The notes: a model not told the origin generated them from the letters alone. DNA of 64,000 bases from Flaccisagitta enflata (GCA_965153355.1 OZ231127.1:27156001-27220000), one strand, 5' to 3'; counted from the stretch's first letter, positions 17,601-29,962 are shown. Numbers and translations: made by a program.

Positions 17601-18596
17601 TATGTGGTCAGCGATACCCGTTGCCCTGCTTTTCATGATTGTGAATTTGTGTGAGGGGAAGCAGGGCAGCGGCCCCGAAAGGGACAAAGTCCTGTAGAAC
17701 ACAGGGGGACTTTCGTTCGTCCTGCCTGACAACATTGATGAGATGCTATAGTGCACTGATTGAAGGCCTTCAAGTGTCGGAAAGCTTTTCCAAGGCTTAA
17801 ATGGTCATTAGGTCTGATTTGAAGCCTGACAGCGCTACTTTGAGGCCTGTGAGGCCTAATTTGAGGCCTGAGAGGGCTAATTTCAGGTCTGAGAGGGCTA
17901 ATTTCAGGCCTGAGAGGCCAGGTTTGAGGCCTTAAAGGCCAGATTTGAGACTTGACGGGCCAGATTTGAGACCTGAGAGACCAAATTTGAGGCCTGAGGG
18001 GCCAGGTTTGAGGCCTGAGGGGCCCGATTTAAGGCTTGAAGGGGCGGATTTGAGGCCTGAGGGGCCAGATTTGAGGCCTGAGAGGCCAGATTTGAAGCCT
18101 GACAGCGCTACTTTGAGGCCTGTTAGGCCTAATTTGAGGCCTGTGAGGCCTAAAGTGAGGCCTGAGAGGGCTAATTTGAGGCCTGAGAGGGCTAATTTCA
18201 GGCCAGAGATGCTAGGTTTGAGGCCTAAAGGCCAGATTTGAGGCCTAAAGGCCAGATTTGAGGCCTGACTGGCCAGATTTGAGACCAAAGAGACCAAATT
18301 TGAGGCCTGAGGGGCCGGATTTGAGGCCTGAGGGGCCGGATTTAAGGCCTGAAGGGCCGGATTTGAGGCCTGAGGGGCCAGATTCGAGGCCTGAGAGGCC
18401 AGATTTGAAACCTGAGAAGCTGGATTTCAGGCCTGAGAGGCCAGATTTGAGACCTGAGAGGCTGGATTTGGGGCCTGAGGGGCCTGATGGGGGGACGGAC
18501 GGACGAACGAACGAACAAACGAACGGACGGACGGACGAACGAAAGTCCCCCTGTGTTCTACAGGACTTTGTCCCCTTCGGGGCCGCTGCCCAAAAA
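17585..18596. mobile_element. Family A element, copy 5, longest minisatellite core
   Basis: The head GGTCGCCCAAGGGCAATATG ... CGTTGCCCTGCTT is followed by AGCAGGGCAGCGGCCCCGA. There are over 25 units of GGCCTGAGGGGCCAGATTTGA, then GACGGACGAACGAACG and the right module GTCCCCTTCGGGGCCGCTGC ending CCCAAAAAGG. Confidence 0.9.
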
Positions 18597-18936
18597 GGAA
18601 AAAATAAGATTGCTTTGGTTCTAAACCAAGAACATTAATCAGCTGGATCATATTTGCACTGCAGATGCTTAGCTCAGACTTGAGAAATATATTTTTGGGA
18701 CTAACACCTCTAGGGCCCCCTCCAAGGGCCCTTTAATAGTTAAAAAACAAGCAAAAAATGGAATTGCTCAGTTTAAACCCATGATTGCTAAGACATAGTA
18801 AGGCAGATAATGTTGAGCTTACATTTGAAGTATATATTTCTGGGAACAAACACCCATGGGGCCCCCTTTAAGGACCCTTAAAGGGCCCACTTTGAACCAA
18901 AAAAGGGCAAAATAGATCAACTGGGTCATATTGAAA

Positions 18937-19107
18937 AACAAGGCCGAATACACAGCAATCCAGTCGTGGACGGTTGGGCAAGAGCAGTAATGCAAAAACC
19001 GCTTGGAATTCAAAAATATGATGGACCTACCAACCAACCTACCAACCTACCGACTGACCAACCGACACGGCAAGGTTTATAGTCGCGTGGCCGCGACTAA
19101 AAATGCT
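18937..19107 (+). mobile_element. Family B element
   Basis: It begins AACAAGGCCGAATACACAGC, has GGGCAAGAGCAGTAATGCAA, a CCAACCTACCGACTGACC tract, and ends with the hairpin TAGTCGCGTGGCCGCGACTA then AAA. Confidence 0.85.
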
Positions 19108-19557
19108 AATCATAGACCTGAGAGAATCTTTTTGGGTGCAAACACTGTTTTGGCCCCTTAAAATTATATGCATGGAGTGAAGAAACATCTTTCCTCAGCC
19201 AAAACAAATTTCGGGCACTTAAAGTGTCATCTGTGAACTAAAATAGTGGTCTCGCAGCTTATCAATGGATATATTCAGTTTTGGAAATTGAAAGCATAGG
19301 AAACCTAGCCTATTGAGTACTATTATGGCAAAACATTTTTGTTATGGACAAGACATGTTTGTAAAAAAAAAAAATATTGATCCCAACCTAGTGACATTTC
19401 CTAACTATCTAAATAGCTTGATGATTTTCTTGTTTTCAACAGACTTTAAAACATTAAAATCTTTATATTACATGAAGGGCTAAATTTTTTTTCTTCAAAT
19501 ACATATATCAGAAAATTTTTATCTTCACTAGAAACACCCTCATAGTGTTCCCTTTTA

Positions 19558-19722
19558 TGAACAAGGCCGGATACACGGCAATCCAGTCGCGGACTGTTGG
19601 GTCTGAGCTGTAATGCGAAAACTGCTCAGAATTCAAAAATGTGACGGACGGACGAATGGACTGACATACCGACCGACCTACCGACCAACATGGCAAGGTG
19701 TAGAGTCGCGTGTCCGCGACAA
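19558..19722 (+). mobile_element. Family B element
   Basis: It begins GAACAAGGCCGGATACACGG, has GGACGGACGAATGGACTGAC, and ends GAGTCGCGTGTCCGCGACAA. Confidence 0.85.
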
Positions 19723-19827
19723 AATGCTGTTGATTGCCAAAAAATAGGTAGTATTACTTAAACTTAGCTGTATATCAGATCATCAAATCCTAACTAAACA
19801 CAAAATTTTGGGTCACATACAACATGT

Positions 19828-20000
19828 ACTATGCGACTCTACATCCGGCTATGTCAGTTGGTTGGTTGGTTGGTTGGTCTGTTGCTCCCCTATTTGATTT
19901 TTTGGCCTTTTTTTGCCTTTTCAGCCTAATGCTCCTGCCTAAGTGCTCAAGTGACCTTGTCCATCACTGCTCCTGCCCACCCACACATGATTGGGGTAAC
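19828..20000 (-). mobile_element. Family B element, diverged
   Basis: Read on the plus strand: TATGCGACTCTACATCCGGC, a GTTGGTTGG tract, GCCTTTTCAGCCTAATGCTCC and CCCACACATGATTGGGGTAA, matching the order of the better copies but with many changes. Confidence 0.65.
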
Positions 20001-22378
20001 CATTAATCCAGACTTTTCTTTTTTTTTTTTCAATACTTTTTTTCCTTAGTTATGCTGTTTTTGCTTTAAAAAAGTTCTGAGAGAGTGATTTTGAACTTCA
20101 TATATAAAGGTTTCAACAAAAAAGAAAAAGTTGCAAAAACCGCAGAAAATCGCGAAAATCGCGAAAATCGCGTTTTTTTTCCTCGAAAAAGTAATTTCTT
20201 TTTTAAATATCTCCTAATGTCTTCAGACATCTGCCCTAAATTTCTTACCAGATGCTCATTAGGTTGTTGGGATTAGGTGGAGACCTTCAAAACAGGTGGC
20301 AAGGTGGTGGCCTGGGGTTTTTTTTTTGAGCATTTTGGGCTGAGGGTCACCCTTCGCCGTAGTACATTCTTTGTTAGCATGCCAACTTTGGAACCTCATA
20401 GCGCGGCCAAAAATCAATGAAATTAAAAAATAAAAGTACCTACAGATCCCTTAAGTCATGTATTTTCTGCAGGAAAAATTTCAGCCAAATTCAAGACATT
20501 GAGATTTTTTACCCCTGACACCTGACCACCCCCAAAATGGCCGATTTACATAGGGGGGGGGGGTACTTCCCGACGACCCAGATGGCTGAAATTTTGGCTG
20601 AGAGGTTTTTTGGACTAAACTAGTTAACTGATAAAGAAAAATGGACCAAAATGTCATTTTTCTGGAAAATGCCCTTTAATTTTTAAGAGGGATGCGACCT
20701 GCTCCCTGTGCATGTCTCAGTGTCTCACCTTAGAAGTTCATGTAAATATGATTGTTAATCACTAAATGTTTTTTGGGATTGTATTGCATTCAGCCTCTTT
20801 GAAATCGCGAGACTCAGTTGCACTCAGACCTTGAAGATTCGCTGCTCCCGTTTGAGTTAAGCCGATGTTGACGAACGGGGTTGTCGATGAACGAATTCAT
20901 CGTACGACAGCGGTTCCGCATCCTGCGATGAAACATTTCGTGTACGGCTTATCACAAATCAAGAATTGTCGCGGACGATCACATAAATCTATCGATGAGC
21001 GGCGGAAGGAACTGTCGGTCGCCGGTGTGGACTATGGTCATTCTGGACAATCTGGACAGGTATGGTAGAGCAACCAATTACCTTTCGCCGTGGCCGTGAA
21101 GCATTTTTGCGCAACTTTTCTTTCCAGCCGTAGTCGCTTGTTAAAACTCGCGATACGCGCGGGAAATACAAAGGGAATGTAAGACTGCCTTTGTATTTGA
21201 GCACCGATTGTGGAGTCAATATGCGATAATTGCGATATAATCTAATCTGGTTTTGGTCTGAGGTATCGGCTGGTGTGAAGTTGCGTGCTTAGTTAACAGC
21301 CTGCCCCTGCGACTAAGAAATGTACCTGGAACCAAACGAGTAGGCGTATTAGAAGAGTTATAACTTATAAGGCGTCAGCTGAGATCAGATAACCTACGTC
21401 GCTTCAAATAGGTTCTGTAGACATAAGTCAGTGAGGGTTCACCTCTTCCATCTTTTTCACATTGGGTATGGTGAGGGCCTCTCACTGAGGGATATTGTAC
21501 GTACCACTTGTCATAACTAGACAAACTATTTAACCGTGAACAACAAGATTGTTACATACAGTTTAGAATCTTCCCAGCGAACATCGAGGGACCAGCTTTT
21601 TAGATGCGTCTATCTGGAAAGCATCTCTATAAGAGGTTCTGTCGGTCCAACTATCCGTCCATTACGCCTTTTCAAAAACCGTGTTCCGGCTGTTTTTGGC
21701 CACGTTGAGATCCTGAACTGATTGAAATGATCGTCAAACGCGTTTTGGGAACACTGGAGCTACTGTCAGTCCTGGTATTTCTTTTGTCAATGAGTTCTCT
21801 TTGAGATCCTGAATTTCTTTTTAATGGTCAGTTATTCTCATTGAACAACATTCTGGCATGGAGAATAATACAATAGATTGTTGTTTACATGTATTGGTAT
21901 ACATAAACGCACAAATAGACCCTGGAAACGAAGGAAAGGGACGATAATTGCTATACGCGTTGTACAGCATTGCTAATACCCCTTTGACTAGGGCCGGCTC
22001 TACAAAAAGGGGAGGTGCCAAAGCACGGTAGTAATTACAGAGCGCAAAGGGACGCGGGTTATTTAAAGAGAGATTAAATTTAAGGTGATGAATCTTCACC
22101 GTGTATGAATTATTCTGCTTCATTCAACAATTTGTCAGTTTACATTTAACAAATATCTATTTTACATGGATGCGCCCATCCCGTTTACTTGCGACTTCGT
22201 TATCCCCCGATAGGATCGGTCGTTTGGTCGGCCCGCGATTTTCGCAATTGCCTCTTCGGCGATTCTGAGCTTTTCCTGTATGGTTGCCTCTACTTATCCA
22301 AACGCGATTCTATTTGCCATGACTTTTGTAATTCGCAACTGGCGATTTCACACTATGCACGATTCATTGAAGCCAGAA
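20001..22378. other. Intergenic region between repeats and Scm 3' end
   Basis: Short open frames on both strands (20865-21068 plus; 20989-21219 minus) overlap each other and show no family motif. The part next to 22379 should contain the Scm 3' UTR on the minus strand; no clear polyadenylation signal was assigned. Confidence 0.4.
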
Positions 22379-22504
22379 TTATAGACGCCCTTTTTTCAAT
22401 TTCTCGATAATGTTACAAAGTTTCAAGGCCGGTCCTAATTTCAGTCCCATGTATTTCATCATCGTTTCACTCGTCAGGAGAAGAAGGGCACGACCGTCAA
22501 TTTC
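22379..22504 (-). CDS. Scm: Scm last exon, second half of SAM
   Basis: It encodes [40 protein letters not shown] and L, then TAA. This is the most conserved part of Scm-type SAM domains (EIDGx[19 protein letters not shown]). At 41 codons it is below the length of usual ORF calls. The acceptor is TTTTTAG. Confidence 0.95.
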   Translation of the reverse strand, partial: EIDGRALLLLTSETMMKYMGLKLGPALKLCNIIEKLKKGRL

Positions 22505-22697
22505 CTAAAAATTAAGAAAACAGTTCACTTTTTAAAAATGGTTGCTTCTTTTGCGAAAAACCCTGCGTCTTAGTCGTTTAGCATTCACTCTTATTCTCTA
22601 GTTCTTTATTTTCTTATTTCTTATTTTTTTCTCTTTATTTTCTTTTTTTGCATCTTTTCCTCGTCTGTCCGTGTCTTTCTGAGTCTATCGTTTCTAT

Positions 22698-22761
<64 letters not shown>

Positions 22762-22924
22762 TCATTCATTCATTCATTCATTCATTCATTCATTCATTCA
22801 TTCATTCTTTCTTTCTTTTTCTTTTTTTCTTTTTTCTTTTTTTTCTGTGTCTGTCTTTCTTTCTTACTTCCTGCTTTCTTTCTTTCAGCTTAATTTCTAT
22901 CGTTTCTATTCTTTCTCTTTTCTG

Positions 22925-22996
<72 letters not shown>

Positions 22997-23238
22997 ATTT
23001 TCTTTCTTTCTTTCTTTCTTTTTTACTTTCTTTTTTTCTTTCTTTCTTTCCATTTTTCTTTCTTTCTTTTTTTCTTTCTTTCTTTCTGTCTTTCTTTCTT
23101 CTTTTTCTTTTTTTCTTTTTTCTTTTTTTTCTGTGTCTGTCTTTCTCTCTTACTTCCTGCATTCTTTCTTTCAGCTTAATTTCTATTGTTTCTATTCTTT
23201 CTTTTTTTCTGTCTTTCTTTTTTTCTGTCTTTCTTTTT

Positions 23239-23302
<64 letters not shown>

Positions 23303-23324
23303 TCACATGTCTTTCTTTTTTCTG

Positions 23325-23404
<80 letters not shown>

Positions 23405-24159
23405 TCACTCACATGTTTTCTGAAAAGCTCTGCGTGGGCTCCTAATGCCGCGTCCGTTTCTGCCACGTATCGCATCACGTCTTCAATGGACCACTTGGAA
23501 GAATCCTCCGCCATTCTGTCGCTGCTTGAACCCGTCGCCGCCGAAGCAGACGCAGCCCCAGCCGAGGCAGCTGCAGACTGCGATCCGCTTCCTGCAGCCC
23601 CAGTCGTTGCCGAGGAGGTTAAAGATGAAGATCCTCCTGTGGGGGCGTTGGCGTTTGCCGTGGACGAGGCGGTGCCACCCGGTGTTAGTGGACCGGAAGT
23701 AGGAGTTAATGGAGCCTCGCCGATGGGAGAAATGATCTTTGGGGAGTCTCTTCCGCTGCCGGACGCGATGCTTCCCTCGCGAGACTGACTGCGGCTGTGG
23801 CCTGATGATTAGAAATAAATGATACGTATGATGAATGAGCACTAGCTCTGATTTCCCGAAATTCATACAATCATGATTGTATGCATACATACACCACAGA
23901 TATTGTAGCTGACCTTCGTGATCCGTGTGATGATGCTTTTTGTGTTTTTTGTGATGTTTCGGCGGCGCGGGTCCGTTCATTCGGTCCTTGTCTCGGCGCT
24001 TGTGGCTGGATTCGTTATTGGTGCCGTTTTTTGTCGGCGAAGAGGTGTTGCTGCTGCTGCCCCCGGCGCTCAAATTGTCGGCGCTGTCATTTGACCAACG
24101 CCGTTTTATTGGCTTCGTATCGCCCTGCGTGGACTCCTCTGCGAGCGTGTGTGCGTGTG

Positions 24160-24250
<91 letters not shown>

Positions 24251-26878
24251 GAGGAAAGCAAGAAATAAAAGGATAAACTGCAACTTTTTTTTCGCAATTT
24301 GAGATCGATTTGAAATGTTTTATTTCTCTGCAATGAAATGATTCTTACCGGAAGCGACGCGTTTGGTCTGCTTGCATTTGCTGCATCCGCCCTCGACGAG
24401 AGGCTGCGGGGAGAAGAAGCTCTCGCAGCACATTAAGTCTTCGAAGAGCGACTCGAGGAAGCCCCAGAACGTCGACACTTTGTCCACGGGCGCCAAACGA
24501 CAGGTTAACGTTTTCGTATTCGCCGTCGCTGAAAGGCGAAAAATGACAGGGACTTAGACTGGTCAACCCTCATAACAACCCCTTTGTCAAAGGCTTTGTT
24601 GCTCTTGAACTGTAAATGCAATTTACTAATTTATAAACCGATTTGCTGCATGAATTCATCGCACTGCACTGCACCGCGCCGATACTCGTTTTACTAACCA
24701 GTTATCACAACTCGGCCGTTGCCCTGCCGCAAATGGCTGAAGACTGCCTTTTCTTGGTAGGCACAATCGACAATGGCCTGAACTGCTTCTCTTAAAACGC
24801 GATGTAAAGATCCAGGTCCAAACTGAATATTGAGGAAATTGATCGTTATTGGTTATGTTACAAACATTACAGCCGTTACTGAGCTTTTCCATGGCTTATC
24901 TCGACTCTCGAGGCCTGGGTGCCTGTTATGATCAAGTTAGGCTCGGTAAATGTGTTGTTATGTCCGGTAAATGTGTTGTTATGTCAACTAAGGAGGCATC
25001 TAAGAGGCTCCTTTAGACTTACTTGAACGGGGAGCGTTGCTACTTTTCGCGGGTTCAAAAAGGGTCCGCATTGGCAAGAATGATTGACGTAAACGCAAAC
25101 TGCATCATAGAAAGAAAAGCATTCATTATTTTCTGCTTTCTTTTATATGGTATTCGTGTTTATTTTTGATGATAATTATATCAAAGAATAAACTTTTCCA
25201 ATGGAAATCGCTGAATATATATGTGAAATGCTTGGTACGTATGATTTTTGTCTTAGAGTAGCATTGCCATCTACAAACATCCACGGTCAAACATAGTGTC
25301 TCAGTGGTTGCTATTGACGTTGGTTAACATATTTAGTCATGAACCTGCTGAATTGCTTTGTTGTGACGAGCTCGTGTCGGGTTCTGTCACAGTGATCTTT
25401 GGCGAAGGTAGTGGCTGTTGTTGTTGCTGCTGCTGCTGCTGCTGCTGTTGTGGCGTGCTGTGATGCGCGGCTGGTGACACGGTAATGGGGTTTGAGGGCG
25501 TCCCGGGGGGATTTGGCGAAATATTGGGCGTAGACGATCCTCCTTCTGTGAAATTAAGGATAAGATCGTGATTCATGAATTCAAGACACAAGAATTGTAT
25601 CGATGTCATGAACAGGATTGCATTCAGACAATCATACAAAAGATCATGTGGAACCGTGGTCGGACACCCGAGATTAATGATATGCACACAGGTAAACACG
25701 CACACACTTACTCAATAGCTCACCTGTTGAGACTGGAGTAAGTGGGGGAATGGAGGGAGAATGACGACTGGATTTTGACGAGGTGGAGGAAGAAGAAGAG
25801 GAGGAGGAAGAAGAGGAGGAGGATGAGGAGTGGAAACTGTGGTGAGAAGGGGAGCTGCCGGAGTGGTTATGAGGATGAATTGGGGAAGCGCCGTTGTGAG
25901 GATGTAAAGGAGAAGAGGCGAGGTGCTGAGGACTGGGAGACGCGGAGGGAGGTCGGGGAAATGCCACGTAGGGAACCGACGTCATCGAGGCTGCATGGAG
26001 GAATGACATGGAGAACTTTCATATTCCTTGTAGTCGAATATCAGTTAGTCATGGGTCCGTTACGACGGAGTGTTACTATGTAAAAGACAGCCTTTATACT
26101 AGCTTATAATATATACTAGAAAAATTAGAATCGGGTACAACAAACAAAAAAATTGACAAAAACTACATCACCGAACCAAAATAAAACCAAAAAAGAAAAA
26201 ACAAACATTAAAGAGAAAAAAATGCACTACGAACACAAAAATAAAACAATACAAAAATCAGAAAAACAAAACAAAACAATTACCATGAACGTAGGTTATG
26301 CCGGGATAATCCGGCGTTGCCGCCATGGTGTTGATGGCGCCCAGTTGGTTTGGAATCGGCACCGGCGACATTGGTATGCCGGATGATGGAACGGAGCCGG
26401 GACCCACGAGACGATCGGATGCGTGCGGCGCGCCATACGTGGCGCCGTGTGGTGACAATTCATCCGAATGCTGCGTTCAGACATGGGGTGAAAGAAAGAT
26501 ATGTGGTAATTTGCATTACTATATATTTGTGCTTTTGATATTTTCCTTGTATTTGCCCAAGTTTGTTTTAGTGACTCTGAGTAAAAACGAGACAAACAAG
26601 TAAAAATGGTCTTGTCACCTGTTCCGGGGAGGTGTGTCCGATCGAGGAGCCGGCGCTACCGTGGGGCGAAGTAGCGCCGAGGGAGGATCCTGATGGTGAC
26701 GTGGGTCCGACGTTGACGATCGTCGCGCCGGAAACTGGCGTGCCGCCAACGCCGGGCGTCAGGGGAGGTGGAACGGAAGAAGGATGGAGAGGGTGATTTG
26801 GTGGCGCCACGTTGGAGGCAGGGTTGGAGTGGAGCGGTAATCCTTTCATCATTCGATTCATTTTGTATGGTGGATGAC
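22379..26878 (-). CDS. Scm: Sex comb on midleg (Scm) homologue, C-terminal 677 aa, 10 exons; N-terminus not in model
   Basis: Scm proteins bridge PRC1 and PRC2 on chromatin; the SAM domain polymerises with Polyhomeotic. Minus-strand exons in transcript order are 26878-26619, 26470-26284, 25990-25724, 25545-25345, 25099-25023, 24822-24699, 24528-24349, 24138-23914, 23801-23413 and 22504-22379. They sum to 2036 nt, and all junctions keep one frame to TAA. Order of domains: a Pro/Ser/His-rich linker with poly-Ser and a 12-Gln run; a SLED domain (about residues 306-415: [58 protein letters not shown]); a His/Lys/Ser-rich linker; and a C-terminal SAM domain ([20 protein letters not shown] ... [29 protein letters not shown]). 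SLED plus this SAM sequence identifies Scm or SCMH/SCML rather than Polyhomeotic, Sfmbt or L3MBTL. The first exon shown starts with two bases of a split codon, so more exons lie upstream. No zinc-finger or MBT exons were recognised between 26.9 and 64 kb. Confidence 0.93.
22505..23412 (-). repeat. Scm last intron, (CTTT)n / (CATT)n tetranucleotide repeats
   Basis: The intron is nearly all TTTC-type repeat with a (TTCA)n block at 22763-22806. A segment of about 100 bp (CTGTGTCTGTC ... TTCAGCTTAATTTCTAT) is repeated near 22847 and 23133, so the tract grew partly by segment duplication. Long Leu/Phe/Ser or Lys/Glu/Arg frames here are artefacts. Confidence 0.95.
23413..23801 (-). CDS. Scm: Scm exon, Ala/Ser/Gly linker and first half of SAM
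   Basis: It reads [20 protein letters not shown], then an Ala/Ser/Thr-rich linker, then [20 protein letters not shown] and AHAELFRKH. The donor CAT/GTGAGT cuts the SAM domain at H/EIDG in phase 0. The intron that follows is almost entirely tetranucleotide repeat. Confidence 0.95.
23914..24138 (-). CDS. Scm: Scm exon, basic/His-rich linker
   Basis: It reads [38 protein letters not shown] and [12 protein letters not shown]. The acceptor is GCTCGCAG, placed immediately after a (TC)n tract; the donor is GTCAGC. The Lys/His-rich segment looks like a nuclear-targeting or nucleic-acid-contact linker; this is inference. Confidence 0.88.
24161..24250. repeat. (GA)n then (CAGA)n in an Scm intron
   Basis: On the minus strand this is a TCTG/TC tract ending about 20 bp before the acceptor at 24139, so it acts as an extended polypyrimidine tract. 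Confidence 0.95.
24349..24528 (-). CDS. Scm: Scm exon, end of SLED domain
   Basis: It encodes [40 protein letters not shown] and [19 protein letters not shown]. The first part closes SLED. The last part carries a CxxC (CSKC) that may be only a linker. The donor is GTAAGA. Confidence 0.92.
24699..24822 (-). CDS. Scm: Scm exon, middle of SLED domain
   Basis: It encodes [40 protein letters not shown] and T, matching the SLED block with the conserved VQAxVDCA. The acceptor is AATATTCAG and the donor GTTAGT, phase 0 in and phase 1 out. Confidence 0.93.
25023..25099 (-). CDS. Scm: Scm exon, start of SLED domain
   Basis: The 77-nt exon encodes [20 protein letters not shown] and TLPVQ, the opening of the Scm-like embedded domain (cf. 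CGP-[YF]-L-x-P-x-KV-x-x-LP). The acceptor is ATGATGCAG and the donor GTAAGT. Confidence 0.93.
25345..25545 (-). CDS. Scm: Scm exon, poly-Gln linker
   Basis: It reads [20 protein letters not shown], then a 12-residue Gln run (CAG/CAA mix) and [20 protein letters not shown]. The acceptor is TTTCACAG and the donor GTTCAT. The split codon joins to VCVYVNHSC of the next exon. Confidence 0.85.
25724..25990 (-). CDS. Scm: Scm exon, His/Pro/Ser-rich linker with poly-Ser
   Basis: It reads [20 protein letters not shown], then HPHN-type repeats, a run of about 15 Ser and [12 protein letters not shown]. The acceptor is CCATGCAG and the donor GTGAGC, phase 1 out. The Ser run is encoded by a TCC/TCT-type tract, so its length may vary. 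Confidence 0.85.
26284..26470 (-). CDS. Scm: Scm exon, linker
   Basis: It reads [20 protein letters not shown] and later [20 protein letters not shown], ending with a split Ala codon at GTAATT. The acceptor is GAACGCAG. Pro/Ala/Gly-rich, probably disordered. Confidence 0.8.
26619..26878 (-). CDS. Scm: Scm exon, first in the recognised fragment
   Basis: The acceptor is TTTCTTCAG. It reads [20 protein letters not shown] and a Pro/Ser/Gly-rich stretch ending GHTSPEQ before GTGACA. It begins with two bases of a split codon, so it is not the first coding exon. Low-complexity linker, no domain recognised. Confidence 0.8.
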
Positions 26879-27021
26879 CTGAAGAAAGAAGAGGAGTAGA
26901 GAGGTCAATTTACAAATAGATTTGATACGTCGGAGTTTCGGAGTGTCTCTTTAAAACCACTCATCCATATATGTTTTAGCGGTTTCTCGCGATCTCGCGT
27001 CTTGTTTACATATTCACACTC

Positions 27022-27232
27022 AACAAGTGACGCGGGGTCACAATATCGTTGCGGACGGGTGGGCATAGGCATCCAACCCCCATCCACACCACAACCCACT
27101 CCCAATACTCAAATATAAAAAGTATCCAAAACACTCATTTTCCCACTTATCAACTCGATGACCCTGGACCGACGGACGGACGAACGGACGGACAAAGCCT
27201 CTTACAGAGTTGCGTGTCCGCAACTAAAAGTT
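27022..27232 (+). mobile_element. Family D element (family B relative with different head)
   Basis: The head GTGACGCGGGGTCACAATAT, GCATCCAACCCCCATCC and CACAACCCACTCCCAATACT replaces the usual family B head; the tail has GACGGACGGACGAACGGAC and GTTGCGTGTCCGCAACTAAA. Confidence 0.75.
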
Positions 27233-27288
27233 TTTGGATGAGACAAGCGATGGTAGTGATACTAGTGATACGGAGCTCATACTATCGA

Positions 27289-27505
27289 TTTTTAGTCGCG
27301 TGCTACGCGACTCTACAACCCGCTTTGTCGGTCGGTCGGTCCTTCCGTCCGTCCGTCCGTTGGTCCGTCCGTCACACTTTACTTTTTTTTGGTTTTTGCG
27401 GTCTTTGGCCTCGCTGCTCCTGCCCGAATGATGGAGAGGCCTCAAATATGGCCCCTGCCCACCCACACGCGACTTGGGTAGCCGTGTATCCGGCCTTGTT
27501 ATCTC
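27289..27505 (-). mobile_element. Family B element, near full length
   Basis: On the plus strand: TAGTCGCGTGCTACGCGACT, CTACAACCCGCTTTGTC, a GGTCGGTCGGTCC/GTCC tract, GGCCTCGCTGCTCCTGCCC and CACACGCGACTTGGGTAGCC GTGTATCCGGCCTTGTT. Confidence 0.9.
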
Positions 27506-27952
27506 CCATAACAATGCGTTAAAATCTCACTATTGTGCTTTTTTTTATTAGTGACTCTCTACAAAGGGAATAAAAGACGGATTCATCGGAAAGTGATAGG
27601 AGCAGCGGGTCGAAATTCGTTCGTGAATATTGACAGCTGCTTTATGTCTATCTAACGGAACAAAAAAGGCGTCATTTCGAAGCGACAACAGCTGCGTTTG
27701 TGCTTCTTCACAAATCGATTGTCGATTTTGGGAAAAAAAAAGTTTGAAGGAAAAAATGACGTACAGACGACATTTATACTAACGAATCCGTTTGTTAAAG
27801 ATATCTACTCTTAATGAGCACATTGTTTTGGTTCTTTTTTGCCTTATCATACAAATTCGCTCATCCGTGAAAATACAAGCAAGGCCAAGTTGTAGCCGAT
27901 ATGTGCGCCTCGGTGGTTGAGTATATTTGCCTATATTTGGGAATGACACTTT

Positions 27953-28030
27953 TGAATGAATGAATGAAAGAATGAATGAATGAATGAATGAATGAATGAA
28001 TGAATGAATGCATGAATGCATGAAAACGAA
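27953..28030. repeat. (GAAT)n microsatellite
   Basis: About 18 units of GAAT with a few GCAT and AAAG changes. Confidence 0.9.
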
Positions 28031-28289
28031 TGCGGGTAGGCATGAGGGCTGACAAGCATAAAGTAAATCATTAGTCTTGCGTGATTTAATGTTCACGTTA
28101 CCAACCGACCAACCGGCCAATCGACCAACGGACAGACATTAACATTATCACTAATAGCTGTGCCATAAAGCACATAAAACATTTCATTGGAGATGCGCGA
28201 ACAACTTTTGGAAATGGTGAAGGGGGGATTTGTTTTTGAACTCGCCGAAGTACATGTAAATTCTAGAAGGCTAGCACGCGACTAAGTGA

Positions 28290-28960
<671 letters not shown>

Positions 28961-29351
28961 ATTTTTCATTAACGGTTATTAATCACATCTTCTCCCCATA
29001 ATCCCTTACTGTGTTGAGCTTTTTTATCAAACAAAAATCTATTTCTACGCTCATAAGTTCCACATTTTCATAAACATGCATTGCATAGGTTGGTTAGGCG
29101 TAAATCCCTCCTCGTTGTCAAAGTGAAATATCGCCGTTTTACTGTTTTGGCAAATCTTGAGAAATGCCTTTCAAATTTTGGCGTGACAATAAAAATGATA
29201 TTTCTGCGGAAAGATGAAAGCTTGGCTGGCTGTCCGATCATTTGATGGATGATTGTGTCTAAATGGGGAGAAAGAGGATAGGCAAAGAAAAGGGGGGGGG
29301 GTAATAGAGAAGAATGAAAGTAAAGGGAGAATTTTAAAGAAGAAGGCAAGA

Positions 29352-29387
<36 letters not shown>

Positions 29388-29962
29388 AGGGAGAGTCAGA
29401 CAGACAGACAAGCAGATAGAGACAATTTGTTATTTAGTTACTAACGATACACGCACACAATGTATGTGTGTATTGTTTGTAACACACACACAGAAACCAT
29501 CACACTATCACACCAACAAACCACACACAGAAAGTGAACCGGTGAAAAACAGATGGACTAGGTGGATGAGCCTGAGGTATAAGCCGTTGCCTAAATCTTC
29601 ATTCAAATTTTCTCTCAACATGCCAACATTGCCAACAGTGTTTAGTAGGGTGGTCCCGAATTGGGTCAAATTTCATATATTGATATACTTGAGCCCTTTG
29701 CACAAATATCCAATAAAAGAAGGATTTCTCACAAGCTGGGGTGTGAAATCAAACAAGAAACCTTGTCGGCAAAACTATAGGGTTGCTATGGGGATTTTTT
29801 TATTGCCATAGGAAGCCTATAGTTTTGCCGCCATGGTTTAATCTTCAAATACAGACCTCTACTTGTGGGAAAACCTTCTTTTTTGGTACCTTTAGGCAAA
29901 AAATTAGAGTATCATGTTTTGAAATTTGACCCTATTTCGTGACCACCCTAGTGTTTAGGACT

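Noticed and set aside
23483-24283. 266-codon minus-strand frame reading from intron repeat through Scm exon and intron into the next exon out of frame
   Set aside because: Only 24138-23914 is exon in this frame; the next exon (23801-23413) is read in another frame after splicing.
23413-24528. Assigning the SAM/linker gene to Polyhomeotic or L3MBTL/Sfmbt
   Set aside because: The SLED domain and the [17 protein letters not shown] sequence are specific to the Scm/SCMH/SCML group; no FCS finger typical of Polyhomeotic was found next to the SAM.
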